DNA of 64,000 nt from Cognataquiflexum rubidum (GCF_022538115.1 NZ_JAKZAL010000017.1:53057-117056); one strand, 5' to 3'. Positions 35,774 to 44,628 are shown, counted from the first letter of the stretch. A program made the numbers and translations. The notes: generated from the sequence alone by a model not told the origin.

Positions 35774-36367
35774 TCAGTCTGCATATCCTCTGATGATTCT
35801 TTGGATGTATTTACCAATGATATCAAACTCAAGGTTTACCTCATCTCCAACTTTCAGTTCATGGAAGTTGGTATGCTCATAGGTATAGGGGATAATGGCC
35901 ACAGAAAATTTCCCGTTTTTGGAATTGAAGCAGGTAAGGCTAGTGCCATTGACCGTGATGGAACCCTTCTCAACTGTTACATTTCCGGTGTGGGTATCAA
36001 AAGAGAAATCAAAAACCCAAGAACCATCCTGTTCGGCGATCCCATCTACTTTTCCGACCTGATCGACATGACCCTGGACGATATGTCCATCAAACCTGCC
36101 GTTGGCAGGCATGCAGCGCTCAAGGTTTATTTTTTTGCCAATGGCCCAGGATTTAAGGTTGGTTTTTTTCAGGGTCTCATCTATCGCAGTCACACTGTAG
36201 GTATTCCCTTCTACTGCAACCACAGTCAGACAGACGCCATTATGGGAAACAGACTGATCTACTTTGAGTTGAGCGGTAATCGGTGATGAAATATCGAACC
36301 TGACATTGGTTCCTTCTTTGGTGAGTCCTGTGACTGTTCCCAATGTCTCAATAATTCCTGTAAACAT
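35774..36367 (-). CDS. ribE: Riboflavin synthase alpha chain
   Basis: The 197-residue enzyme makes riboflavin from two molecules of 6,7-dimethyl-8-ribityllumazine. It begins with the diagnostic MFTGIIETLGTV and consists of two similar lumazine-binding halves, each with a motif of type SVSHNGVCLTV (first half) and GSITVNGTSLT (second half), plus NLERCMPANGRFDGHIVQGH between them. Length is normal. It converges with the PAP2 gene and diverges from pcm. Confidence 0.96.
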   Translation of the reverse strand: MFTGIIETLGTVTGLTKEGTNVRFDISSPITAQLKVDQSVSHNGVCLTVVAVEGNTYSVTAIDETLKKTNLKSWAIGKKINLERCMPANGRFDGHIVQGHVDQVGKVDGIAEQDGSWVFDFSFDTHTGNVTVEKGSITVNGTSLTCFNSKNGKFSVAIIPYTYEHTNFHELKVGDEVNLEFDIIGKYIQRIIRGYAD

Positions 36368-36407
36368 ATTTTAAATTCAAGTGGTCAATATTTCAGACAA
36401 TAAGCTT

Positions 36408-36439
36408 CAAAGCAATGAAATCGGTTCAAATTAAGCCAA
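36408..36439 (-). promoter_or_regulatory. Possible promoter for riboflavin synthase
   Basis: On the minus strand TTGG is followed, 20 bases later, by TTGCTTTG, close to the Bacteroidota -33/-7 consensus (TTG and TAnnTTTG). It lies about 40 bases before the ribE start. Confidence 0.35.
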
Positions 36440-36491
36440 TTTATCCCTTAACTTCGCATCGTTTACAAAAGTTTCCCATTACCATCCACCC

Positions 36492-37148
36492 ATGTTAAAA
36501 TTAGAGGATAGCTACCGCCATAAAGGTCAGCGAAAAGAATTGGTAAAAATCATCCGGCAAAAAGGAATCAAAGACGAGGCTGTTTTGAACGCCATCAACA
36601 CCCTTCCAAGGCATTTTTTCTTTGATTCAGCATTAGACTCCCACGCCTACGAGGACAAGGCATTCCCGATCGGGGAAGGTCAGACGATATCCCAACCATA
36701 CACCGTCGCCTTCCAAACCGAACTTCTCAAAATTAAACCGGGTGACAAAGTGTTGGAAATCGGCACAGGGTCAGGATATCAGGGTGCTATCCTGCATTTG
36801 TTAGGAGCGGAGGTGCATACCATTGAATACCAGAAGAAGCTTTTTGACCGGACCAAAAAGTTTATGGCCAAATTGGGGATCCACTTGCATTTTTACTTTG
36901 GGGATGGCTCCAAAGGTATTCCTGAACATGCCCCTTACGATAAGATCCTAGTGACGGCAGGCGCACCTGTGGTCCCAAATTCATTATTGAAGCAATTGAA
37001 AGTGGGTGGAATTTTGGTGATCCCGGTAGGTGATCGAAAGACGCAGAAAATGATGAAACTCACAAAAATCACAGAAACAAAAATCGAGCAGGAGGCATTT
37101 GACAACTTTGCCTTTGTGCCTTTGTTGGGAATGGAAGGATGGAAATAA
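36492..37148 (+). CDS. pcm: Protein-L-isoaspartate O-methyltransferase
   Basis: The 218-residue enzyme methylates isoaspartyl residues in aged proteins so they can be repaired. FPIGEGQTISQPYTVAFQTE is the substrate-binding segment, KVLEIGTGSGYQGAIL the S-adenosylmethionine motif I and DKILVTAGAP a later motif. The length matches the short bacterial Pcm. The start ATG is followed by a normal helical opening. The gene is divergent from ribE, with 124 bases between them. Confidence 0.95.
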   Translation: MLKLEDSYRHKGQRKELVKIIRQKGIKDEAVLNAINTLPRHFFFDSALDSHAYEDKAFPIGEGQTISQPYTVAFQTELLKIKPGDKVLEIGTGSGYQGAILHLLGAEVHTIEYQKKLFDRTKKFMAKLGIHLHFYFGDGSKGIPEHAPYDKILVTAGAPVVPNSLLKQLKVGGILVIPVGDRKTQKMMKLTKITETKIEQEAFDNFAFVPLLGMEGWK

Positions 37149-37229
37149 CCAAATTTTATACTGAATTCAACCCCCTAATTTTTCATTGAAAGAAAAACCT
37201 TTTGTATTTTTACAAAAAAATTAACTTTT

Positions 37230-37763
37230 ATGCCAAAACAGAAACCCGTAAAGCTGTCTGAAGTGATCATGACGGAAATGGTGTTGCCAAACGACACCAA
37301 CACGCTGCACAACCTCATGGGCGGAAAACTGATGCACTGGATGGACGTGGTCGCGGCCATCGCCGCCCAAAAGCACTCCAACAGAATCGTGGTAACGGCC
37401 TCAGCAGATAGCATTTCTTTTAAGCATCCCATTCCGCTTGGCAATGTAGTGACCCTAAAGTCACGCGTAACAAGAGCTTTCAATTCTTCCATAGAAGTAT
37501 TCATCGAGGTTTGGGCAGAAGATATTCCCGCCAACAAAAAGATCCTGACGCACAGGGCATTTTTCACCTTTGTGGCAGTAGACCAAAACGGCCGACCAAT
37601 AGAAGTACCTGAAGCCATCCCCGAGACTCCCGAGGAAAAAGAATTGTATGATGGGGCATTGAGAAGACGGCAGCTGAGGTTGGTACTCGCCAAAAGAATG
37701 GACCCAAAAGATGCGGTTGAACTGAAGTCCATTTTCGGCTTTGAGGAGAATAATGGAAATTAG
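37230..37763 (+). CDS. Acyl-CoA thioesterase (hotdog fold)
   Basis: The 177-residue protein has the acyl-CoA hydrolase signature: ND-TNTLHNLMGGKLMHWMDV near the N-terminus, followed by the helix AAIAAQKHSN and then DSISFKHPIPLGNVVTLKSR. It should hydrolyse medium- or long-chain acyl-CoAs. A second ATG lies 12 codons in, but the first fits the family start. It follows pcm with an 81-bp gap that includes a possible promoter (TTG at 37186 and TATTTTTA at 37205). Confidence 0.92.
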   Translation: MPKQKPVKLSEVIMTEMVLPNDTNTLHNLMGGKLMHWMDVVAAIAAQKHSNRIVVTASADSISFKHPIPLGNVVTLKSRVTRAFNSSIEVFIEVWAEDIPANKKILTHRAFFTFVAVDQNGRPIEVPEAIPETPEEKELYDGALRRRQLRLVLAKRMDPKDAVELKSIFGFEENNGN

Positions 37764-37990
37764 AGGTTCTCTTTTATTTAGGAGTTGGGTGAAATTGTTC
37801 TAAATGTTAAAGTTGTTGAAGTTGTTAAAAATCGGGGTTGGACTTAATACAAGTCAAATTTCAATCAATACTTTGTTCTAAAAACCTAACACTTTCATCT
37901 CGCTCTAAATCCTTTAATGTAAAAACATTTCCATTTCATCTCTTTCAAATTCCGTTTTGCAATCCCCCATTTTTTAATCAATTTAGGCAC

Positions 37991-38530
37991 ATGGAAAATA
38001 TGACGATCCACGAATTGGGATATATTTTGGATAAGGAGATTTACATCCTTCCGGAAGAGAAAAACCAACTTTTAACCGCGGTGATCACTAAGAATTCGGA
38101 AGAAAATACAATTTCCGATGAAGAAGAATATGTGGAAGAGCCCGTGCAGTTGACTTACGAAGGTGGATTCGAAAAAGGGATCTTGGTCATCTATGAAGGA
38201 AGATCACTGGAAAGCAGTCTTTCAGAATATTTGTTCAAGATTTTGGGTGCGGTATCCTGTTCTCTGAAAGACATTGCTTTGGCAAATTCTGAAAACACAG
38301 AATTGACCACCATGTCCTCCATCACCGCCCTGAATCCCAATAAGATCATCGTATTTGGAAAAGTGAGACATGAAATCATGATGTCCGTCAAAAAAACCTA
38401 TGAAGTACACCAAGAGGATGAAATCGAATACCTCTTTGCAGATGACCTAAAGCAGATCTCTGGAAGCCTCGACCTCCGGAAAGCACTTTGGAAAGAGCTA
38501 CAGGTCCTGTTCAACATTACAAAAAAATAG
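37991..38530 (+). CDS. Unknown protein, possibly like DNA polymerase III psi subunit (HolD)
   Basis: I chose the ATG at 37991 (179 residues), because the in-frame stretch before it translates to low-complexity sequence. The first 60 residues are variable and acidic. The rest reads as alternating strands and helices (GILVIYEGRSLESSLSEYLF, then PNKIIVFGK) and ends in LRKALWKELQVLFN. That layout is reminiscent of HolD, which ends with a similar KxxLWxxLQ helix, but similarity is weak and by eye only. It heads a tight three-gene unit with the next two genes. Confidence 0.75.
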   Translation: MENMTIHELGYILDKEIYILPEEKNQLLTAVITKNSEENTISDEEEYVEEPVQLTYEGGFEKGILVIYEGRSLESSLSEYLFKILGAVSCSLKDIALANSENTELTTMSSITALNPNKIIVFGKVRHEIMMSVKKTYEVHQEDEIEYLFADDLKQISGSLDLRKALWKELQVLFNITKK

Positions 38531-38532
38531 AA

Positions 38533-38856
38533 ATGAAAACTATAGAAGAAAAAACCAAGTGGTTGAAGCGGTTTAGGTTGATCAGTATCTTAGAAGGCTT
38601 ATCTTTTCTGATTTTGCTGTTTATCGCCATGCCTTTAAAGTATATGATGGACTTGCCTTTGGCCGTCACCTATGTAGGTTGGGCACACGGCTTGCTATTT
38701 GTCGTGTACATCTATGCTGTATTTCCGACGGCACATAAACTGGAGTGGCAATTTGGCAAAACATTTTTTGCTTTGGTTGTATCCATTCTGCCTTTTGGAC
38801 CATTCATATTTGACAAAAACCTGACCAAGGAAGAAAAAGAAATGGCCAAATCTTGA
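38533..38856 (+). CDS. DUF3817 family membrane protein
   Basis: The 107-residue integral membrane protein has three hydrophobic segments and the DUF3817 pattern: FRLISILEGLSFLILLFIAM-type N-terminus, then a central GWAHGLLFVVYIYAV and then SILPFGPFIFDK. The ATG at 38533 lies 2 bases after the previous stop and is preferred over an upstream start inside that gene. The family's role is unknown. Confidence 0.88.
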   Translation: MKTIEEKTKWLKRFRLISILEGLSFLILLFIAMPLKYMMDLPLAVTYVGWAHGLLFVVYIYAVFPTAHKLEWQFGKTFFALVVSILPFGPFIFDKNLTKEEKEMAKS

Positions 38857-38866
38857 CATCCGAATT

Positions 38867-39889
38867 ATGGCCCTGATCAGCAAAAAGAAAATCATCTATC
38901 TCATTTCCCCCAAATTGAGGGTTTTCCTTCATACCTACGGTCGTGAAATAGATTTTCCAATCCAATACAATGACCTTTTGAGGTATAGCACTTCCATAGC
39001 GCTTTATGATTCCAAAGGAAAAGACACATTGTGGGAAACAGTATTTTTTGCAGAATCAGACAGGGCCGAGATCCATCACAATGTCAAGAAAATATATTCC
39101 ATCCTCAAGGCCCAAGGTGACATGTCGGTTATGGAGCACCTGTATGTGGATAGGATAGACCTTTGCGTGTATGGCAATACAAAGCCTTTTAGGGTAAGGA
39201 TCGTCAACAGGATCAATGATAACTTCGATTATTTTTATGTAAAAAATGCAGATGCATCACGGGTCTATGGATTGGAGTTAGAACACCTCCTCTCCCCTAA
39301 CCGCATCAATTATCTGGTACATAAAAATACGCTGATAGAAGAACACATTGCCGGCATTCCCGGCGAGCAATTCATGAAACAGTATATCACTGAGGATGTA
39401 CAGAATCCTATCCGTTTGGCAAAGGAATTTGTGAAATTCAATGAAAGGTGTTTTGTAAGGTTGTTGGGGGACATGCATTCCTCCAACTTTGTGGTAGATA
39501 TCACCCCTGATTTTGAGGAAACACATTACAGGATCCGGGCAATTGACTTTGACCAACAATCCTTTGAAGGCAAAAAATCCATCTATTTGCCCCAATATTT
39601 CAAACAAAACAATAGCCTCATCCAAATGGGGATTAAACATATCACGCCGGAATCAATGGCCCAATACCAACGGGAGGAGCGATCCTTAATCGCTAACAGG
39701 CTAAAAAGCTCTCAAAAAGAAATGGAGGATTTGTTGGAAACCATGGAGTCAGACACCATTTCGACTCCTGAAAATACTGAATCCCTGAAACAGGAACTGG
39801 CAAAACACTACAAAAATCCAAGATTTTTGGAATGTAAAAACATGGGAAACATCCTCCGCCTTAGCTTGGATCAGGTGATGAAAAAATAA
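38867..39889 (+). CDS. Unknown protein with possible kinase-like catalytic motifs
   Basis: The 340-residue soluble protein is not one I recognise. Around residues 200-230 it reads FVRLLGDMHSSNFVV and then RIRAIDFDQQSFEG. That is the arrangement of the aminoglycoside-phosphotransferase/kinase fold (G-D-x-H-x-x-N catalytic loop, then D-F-D metal site). The upstream region contains strands that could form the N-lobe (RVRIVNRINDNFDYFYV). The C-terminal 60 residues are helical. It follows the DUF3817 gene by 10 bases, so it is co-transcribed. A kinase-like role is inference from the motif only. Confidence 0.75.
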   Translation: MALISKKKIIYLISPKLRVFLHTYGREIDFPIQYNDLLRYSTSIALYDSKGKDTLWETVFFAESDRAEIHHNVKKIYSILKAQGDMSVMEHLYVDRIDLCVYGNTKPFRVRIVNRINDNFDYFYVKNADASRVYGLELEHLLSPNRINYLVHKNTLIEEHIAGIPGEQFMKQYITEDVQNPIRLAKEFVKFNERCFVRLLGDMHSSNFVVDITPDFEETHYRIRAIDFDQQSFEGKKSIYLPQYFKQNNSLIQMGIKHITPESMAQYQREERSLIANRLKSSQKEMEDLLETMESDTISTPENTESLKQELAKHYKNPRFLECKNMGNILRLSLDQVMKK

Positions 39890-39900
39890 TTCGAGCTCCG

Positions 39901-40012
39901 GATACTTCGTACTTGGTACTTAATACTTGATACTTATGACTTGATACTTTTCACCTCTTACCTACCACCTTTTACCTACCACCTCTCACCCATCTGCTCT
40001 CACCCATCTCCT
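39901..40012 (+). repeat. Low-complexity tandem repeats between convergent genes
   Basis: First a run of TACTTGATACT-type units (39901-39950), then TTACCTACCACC- and CTCACCCATCT-type units up to the 3' end of the leucine-rich gene. No ORF or terminator is seen. Slippage is likely. Confidence 0.85.
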
Positions 40013-40013
40013 C

Positions 40014-42467
40014 TCAATAAAACCTAACCGCACACTCCGGGTTCAGCTTTTTGAAAGCATCCACCGCCCTTTGGTTGAGTCGGGTATTGAAGCAATTCAA
40101 TTCCTTAAGATTAATCCCTTGAACAGGCTTTAAAGATTTGACATTGGTACCACCGATATCCAATTTATCCAGGTTGGTAAGTGTCTCTAATCCCCTCAAC
40201 ACCGTGATGTTTGTGCCCGTAAGCACTAAGGTTTTCAAACCTGTCAATTGGCCCAATGGCCTCAGGTCCTCAATAGCGGTATAAGATAAATCAAGCGATG
40301 TCAGGTTTGTCAAAACAGGAAGAACCAATAAATCGGCAACAGGAGCATGAGAGATTTTCAAATCTTCCAATAATTTGAGTTCACTCAGACCTGAGATATC
40401 CGTCATCGGTGCGTGGGAGATGGATAAAGTTCTCAGATTGACAAACACCGAAAGTGCCTGCAAACTCGAAATATCAAAATTCTCTACGACCAATTCAGGC
40501 TTTGCTGTCCAGTTATGCAAAGTTTCGGGAGCAGGATCTGAACTATCTTTTCCGTAAGCTTTTTTGAAGGCCGATTTCCACGCATCATCTATGGAATCCC
40601 ACCATTCCTCCAATAAGGCGGACCTGTAGATAATATTGATTTCAGGGTTGGCAGCGAGAAAATCAGGGATTTCACCGGCATTAATTTCTGAATTGTCAAG
40701 GTTCAGATAGGTAAGTTTTGGCAGATCTTTCAACATCCCAAAACCTGTCACAGGGCTATCTCTGAAATCTATTTTGGTAAGATTTTCCAAGCCTACCAAA
40801 GGCTGAAGGTCTTTTACTTTGGTGTTTTTACCTGAAACCACTTCTAAGGTTTTCACTTCCGCCAATGGAATCAGGTCAGTAACCTCATTGTCATCAAAAG
40901 CCAAATAATTGATATTCTTAAATTTCAAAACAGGATTCAGCGTAGTGATGCCGGTTCCTGACACATTCAAAGAATCATTTCCCAATGTAGTGATCAGGTC
41001 TTCTATCGTTGGGGAAGGAATACCAAGGCTAGGATTGATAGCAATCAAAGCCCCTTTCCATTCCATCGACAACCCGGACCACCACGACTGTAGGGTTTCC
41101 ACATGGTGTATCAGAAGTACATTCCTGTTGCTTCTTGCAAACTCTTCTGCACTTTCTACTGAGATTTCAGTAAGATCTGCATAAAGCAATTTCAGATTGG
41201 GACGATTATCCAAAGGAGCAATGTTCGAAACGGCCGTGCTGTTGATGTTGACCATCCTGAGTGCAGGAATACCTGCCAAAGGAGTCAAATCCATAATATT
41301 GGTTTGACTTAAATTGACCTCCTCCAAGCCTGAAAGTCCAGCCATAAGGTCAAGATTGGAGAGATTGTTCCCACTTACATTGAGGTACTTCAGGTTTTTA
41401 AGTTCCTGAATATCCTCCATACTGGAGAAACTGCTGTTGTTCAATTCCAGTCTGGAAAGAGCCTGCATCGAATTTAAAACACTGTAGGAAATCACAGGCG
41501 TATTGATAGCCTTCAAGGTATGAAGGTTCTTCAGGTTACCGAGTTCACTGATATCTTCGATAAGCGTATTGGAAATGTCAAGAAATTCCAGTTTGTCAGA
41601 GTATTTGATAAACTGAATGTCCTTGGTAGGTGTATTGGAAATATTAAGGTGACTGAGGAAAGTGACATTGCTGATCGGATTCAGCTCTTCCACCTTGGTA
41701 TTGCTGATATCTATATACTTTAGGTCCCTGAGTGCCTCTATGGGAGAAAGCTCTGTGAGGTATTCATTGCCTGAAAAATCAATAGAGTCAATCGCACTAA
41801 TTTTATAAAGCTGGTCAACTGTGATGGAATCCTCCTCCGTGATGCCGATTTTACTTCGGAAATAGGACTCCCAAGTGTAGGATAAAGTACCCCACCATTC
41901 TTTCAGTTCCTCATCCCGGCTCAATTTGGTGGTGTAGACGCTCGCGATCTTCAATTCATTGGACTTCTTGTCTACATTGACTTCTATAAATCTCGGTTTG
42001 GTATTGGTGATTTTTTCTTTGTTGAGTCCTGTAGCAGCCAAGGTCCTGTCCATGGAAACCAAAAATGACAACTCCCCATTTTCTCTCAAAAACGGTTTGG
42101 TCTCACGAATCTTAAATTTGAAACTGGCTTCCTTGAAAAAAAACTCAATGTCTTTAAGGTAGGCGGTGACGTCTTTATTGGTAATCACCTTTCTGTCGAG
42201 CAAGAGGTCATCCTCTACCTGGACTTTGCCGTCCCTGAATATCTTTTTGTAACTCTCCCGGATGATCACATCCTTGTCTCGGGCAGGAGTATCCTTGCTT
42301 CCAAGTGTATTTAAAAAAAACTCTAAAAACTGTACCTGATCTTCTACCTTTTGGGTAAGTTCTTTCAAATCTGCTTTAGAATAACCTCCCAAATCCTGCG
42401 AAAATCCCGAATATTGGATTCCCAAAAAAAGGAGAAGAAAAAGAATAAGTTGTCTATTTCTGGTCAT
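40014..42467 (-). CDS. Exported leucine-rich repeat protein with three WW-type spacer modules
   Basis: The 817-residue protein has a signal peptide (ending SGFSQ), an N-terminal domain of about 160 residues related to the upstream gene products, and blocks of 22-residue leucine-rich repeats of SDS22/internalin type (KYIDISNTKVEELNPI and similar). Each block is introduced by a spacer with the pattern WWxxLsxxWk, at residues 191, 462 and 622. Leucine-rich repeats usually bind proteins. The last gene of a four-gene operon, its start overlaps the stop of the previous gene by 14 bases. Ligand and role are unknown. Confidence 0.88.
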   Translation of the reverse strand: MTRNRQLILFLLLFLGIQYSGFSQDLGGYSKADLKELTQKVEDQVQFLEFFLNTLGSKDTPARDKDVIIRESYKKIFRDGKVQVEDDLLLDRKVITNKDVTAYLKDIEFFFKEASFKFKIRETKPFLRENGELSFLVSMDRTLAATGLNKEKITNTKPRFIEVNVDKKSNELKIASVYTTKLSRDEELKEWWGTLSYTWESYFRSKIGITEEDSITVDQLYKISAIDSIDFSGNEYLTELSPIEALRDLKYIDISNTKVEELNPISNVTFLSHLNISNTPTKDIQFIKYSDKLEFLDISNTLIEDISELGNLKNLHTLKAINTPVISYSVLNSMQALSRLELNNSSFSSMEDIQELKNLKYLNVSGNNLSNLDLMAGLSGLEEVNLSQTNIMDLTPLAGIPALRMVNINSTAVSNIAPLDNRPNLKLLYADLTEISVESAEEFARSNRNVLLIHHVETLQSWWSGLSMEWKGALIAINPSLGIPSPTIEDLITTLGNDSLNVSGTGITTLNPVLKFKNINYLAFDDNEVTDLIPLAEVKTLEVVSGKNTKVKDLQPLVGLENLTKIDFRDSPVTGFGMLKDLPKLTYLNLDNSEINAGEIPDFLAANPEINIIYRSALLEEWWDSIDDAWKSAFKKAYGKDSSDPAPETLHNWTAKPELVVENFDISSLQALSVFVNLRTLSISHAPMTDISGLSELKLLEDLKISHAPVADLLVLPVLTNLTSLDLSYTAIEDLRPLGQLTGLKTLVLTGTNITVLRGLETLTNLDKLDIGGTNVKSLKPVQGINLKELNCFNTRLNQRAVDAFKKLNPECAVRFY

Positions 42468-43293
42468 ATATAAAGTCTAATATATTTTCTTTGTCTCCTG
42501 GTTTTAGTTTTACCAAATCTCCGATCAGCCATCCTGTATTGAATCCGGGCCTGTTGAACTGGTCCAATTCGAAATACCAATTGTCTATCTGGAAGAAATG
42601 AAACTTAACATCAGAAATTGTTTCAAATTTGATGCTACCTTTTTTTAATTCATATAAAAACAAGGTAAGGTAATCGGGAACGTACTCCTTTGGTGTGTAT
42701 GATTCGGGAGTATTGGAGTTTTCAAATGCTTTGCGAAGGTTCATAAACCCAAGTTCATGGCTTAGCGGATGGATAAAACTTTTGTCTGTGCCGCTTGGCT
42801 TCTTGAAAATATCTTTGAATGGCTGGAAGACTACTTTGTCTATGACCCACTCATAGCCCAAACCTTCGGGCTGGATTTTTAAAAACAGGGTCACATTTTC
42901 ACTTCTGCCCTTGTACTGGAAAACTGCCAATACTTCCGCAAACCACTCTCCTTCATGAAAACTCAAAAATTGTGGCTGTGATTCTGAAAGTACCTCTCTC
43001 ATAAACTCGGTTTTCATCTGGCTTGAAATCCCCGAGGTTTCATTATCAAAAAGGATACTAATAAATTTTCCTCTTAGTTCTCTGTCTCTAAAGAGCGCAT
43101 CGCCTGAATAGTATCTTTGGCTGCCATCCTGGCTTTCTTCGGCATTGAATCTTCTAAAAAATTGATTGACCTGCTTGGTCGAAGCGGCAAATCTGCCATC
43201 GTCCTTGGGGGAACCGGGGCTGAACAAGCCCTGCCCCGGTGCCATTCCAAAGGAAGTAATCAATAATGTTATTACAATAATTATTTTTCTCAT
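42454..43293 (-). CDS. Exported protein of unknown function
   Basis: The 279-residue product has a signal peptide (MRKIIIVITLLITSFGMAPG). The mature part starts FSPGSPKDDGRFAAS and contains helical and strand regions (KQVNQFFRRFNAEES, then GEWFAEVLAVFQYKGRSENV), ending FNTGWLIGDLVKLKPGDKEN. I recognise no family. Its start overlaps the stop of the next upstream gene (ATGA) and its end overlaps the start of the leucine-rich gene, so all are translated together. Confidence 0.82.
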   Translation of the reverse strand: MRKIIIVITLLITSFGMAPGQGLFSPGSPKDDGRFAASTKQVNQFFRRFNAEESQDGSQRYYSGDALFRDRELRGKFISILFDNETSGISSQMKTEFMREVLSESQPQFLSFHEGEWFAEVLAVFQYKGRSENVTLFLKIQPEGLGYEWVIDKVVFQPFKDIFKKPSGTDKSFIHPLSHELGFMNLRKAFENSNTPESYTPKEYVPDYLTLFLYELKKGSIKFETISDVKFHFFQIDNWYFELDQFNRPGFNTGWLIGDLVKLKPGDKENILDFIYDQK

Positions 43294-43868
43294 GCAGCGG
43301 TTTCAGTCACGCGGATATCTCCAAGCATCACATCCCAAAATTCGATGGTCCTACCTGCGATCTGTGTTTGCTTTTTCTCCACATAGATCGTGATATCTTT
43401 TTTGGTCGTGTCTCTATAGTTCAGGCCTGATTCGATAGAAGTACCTTCAAATCTCTGGTAAACAGTGATAACACCTACATAACGTCCATCAGGCTGTCTT
43501 TCAAGATCACTGATATAGTGAATATCATACCAGGTGATATTGACACGGTCGTAGTTCAATGCCATCAATCTTTCGAAATAATTTCTGACTTTGTAATAAG
43601 CGATCTCTTTGCGGTTCAAAGAAGATACACCCATCTCGGCATCAGGAGCGAATAGCTCTTCTGCCCTGTCCATAACGCGGTTGGCCTCTGAGAATTGTGT
43701 TTCCTTGCTGCCGATGATGCTGATATATTTACTAAGGTCCTTTACTTTTTCCAAAGCCAGGGAATCTATTGCCTGCTTTCTTGCAGGGCTGATGTTGTCT
43801 GTTTGAGCCAACGTAACGGTCGCTGAAGCAAAAAAGAGCATCAGGAAAAGAGGGATATATTTTTTCAT
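43290..43868 (-). CDS. Exported protein with possible NTF2-like domain
   Basis: The 192-residue protein has a signal peptide (MKKYIPLFLMLFFASATVTL). The mature part has an N-terminal helix (LSKYISIIGSKETQFSEANR), then a helix YYKVRNYFERLMALN and long strands (YVGVITVYQRFEG, then DITIYVEKKQ), a layout resembling NTF2/SnoaL-like folds. The N-terminal helix pattern (I-G-S-K-E/D-T) recurs in the leucine-rich gene product (LNTLGSKDT). Its function is unknown. It is separated from the proline-rich lipoprotein gene by only 24 bases. Confidence 0.82.
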   Translation of the reverse strand: MKKYIPLFLMLFFASATVTLAQTDNISPARKQAIDSLALEKVKDLSKYISIIGSKETQFSEANRVMDRAEELFAPDAEMGVSSLNRKEIAYYKVRNYFERLMALNYDRVNITWYDIHYISDLERQPDGRYVGVITVYQRFEGTSIESGLNYRDTTKKDITIYVEKKQTQIAGRTIEFWDVMLGDIRVTETAA

Positions 43869-43892
43869 TATTGAATGATTTTTCGGTGAATA

Positions 43893-44366
43893 TTATTTTT
43901 TACGACGCAATTCCAATTCAGAAACTTTCCCGTTACCATCAAGTCTGATATCAGAAATGAAGTTCAGGTTTTTCTTGGTGTCCTTCAGATAGTTAAGGTA
44001 TTTTTCTATCGTGGTAGGCTCGTCATAATCTTTGATACCGTTTGCCTCATGGATCACAATCAATACCGGAGTGGAAGGATTGGAAAACATTCCTTTTGCA
44101 TCTTGGATAGTTCTGTTGGCTGCATCTAGGTTGGAAGAACCTGCAATACTGTTGAAATAATTTTCAAGCTTGCCGACGGCAACTTCTTCTGCTGAAGGAC
44201 CTGCAGGTGGCGGTGGCGGAGGCGTTGGCTTCACTTCTTCAACCGCAGCCGGTTCAGGCGCAGCTACTACTTTCTTTTTTCCTTTGCAAGCTCCAAGGGC
44301 AAGCAAACCAAACAAGGCAATGGTAAGTACCCTGCTTAGCGTTGATTTGGCGGTTCTTTTTTTCAT
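43893..44366 (-). CDS. Proline-rich lipoprotein, first gene of the exported operon
   Basis: The 157-residue product has a lipoprotein signal (LFGLLALGAC, lipidated cysteine near 27), then a spacer rich in Pro, Ala and Glu (EVKPTPPPPPPAGPSAEE), and a C-terminal domain with ENYFNSIAGSSNLDAANR and EKYLNYLKDTKKNLNFISDI. This last part shares the helix-spacing pattern of the two larger operon products. It would anchor in a membrane and extend across the periplasm. No known family is assigned. Confidence 0.82.
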   Translation of the reverse strand: MKKRTAKSTLSRVLTIALFGLLALGACKGKKKVVAAPEPAAVEEVKPTPPPPPPAGPSAEEVAVGKLENYFNSIAGSSNLDAANRTIQDAKGMFSNPSTPVLIVIHEANGIKDYDEPTTIEKYLNYLKDTKKNLNFISDIRLDGNGKVSELELRRKK

Positions 44367-44511
44367 GTTTAGTTAATTGATTAGTTTAATAAATTTAAAT
44401 GATTTGGGAAATTAGCATTGATTTTTCAAACAATCTTGAAAGCAGATTTTTTGATTTTATACGATCAATTTTGTAGTCTTCTTGCAAAAAACGACATTTT
44501 TTAACCGCGTA

Positions 44512-44544
44512 CAAATCTAATTGAAAATTCCTTTTTTTATCAAG
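44512..44544 (-). promoter_or_regulatory. Probable promoter of the four-gene exported operon
   Basis: Read on the minus strand: CTTG, about 20 bases, then TAGATTTG. This matches the Bacteroidota -33 (TTG) and -7 (TAnnTTTG) elements with good spacing. It lies about 146 bases upstream of the lipoprotein start, which would leave a leader of roughly 140 bases. Confidence 0.55.
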
Positions 44545-44628
44545 ATAGATAGTATAGTCGGCAAAAAATCTTAAATAATCCGACAGACCCTCATTTACTG
44601 TTACTATCCTACGGGTTAAATACCTGTT

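Noticed and set aside
36408..36456. FMN riboswitch before riboflavin synthase
   Set aside because: The leader is only about 40-120 bases and lacks the conserved RFN-element sequence; only a promoter is plausible.
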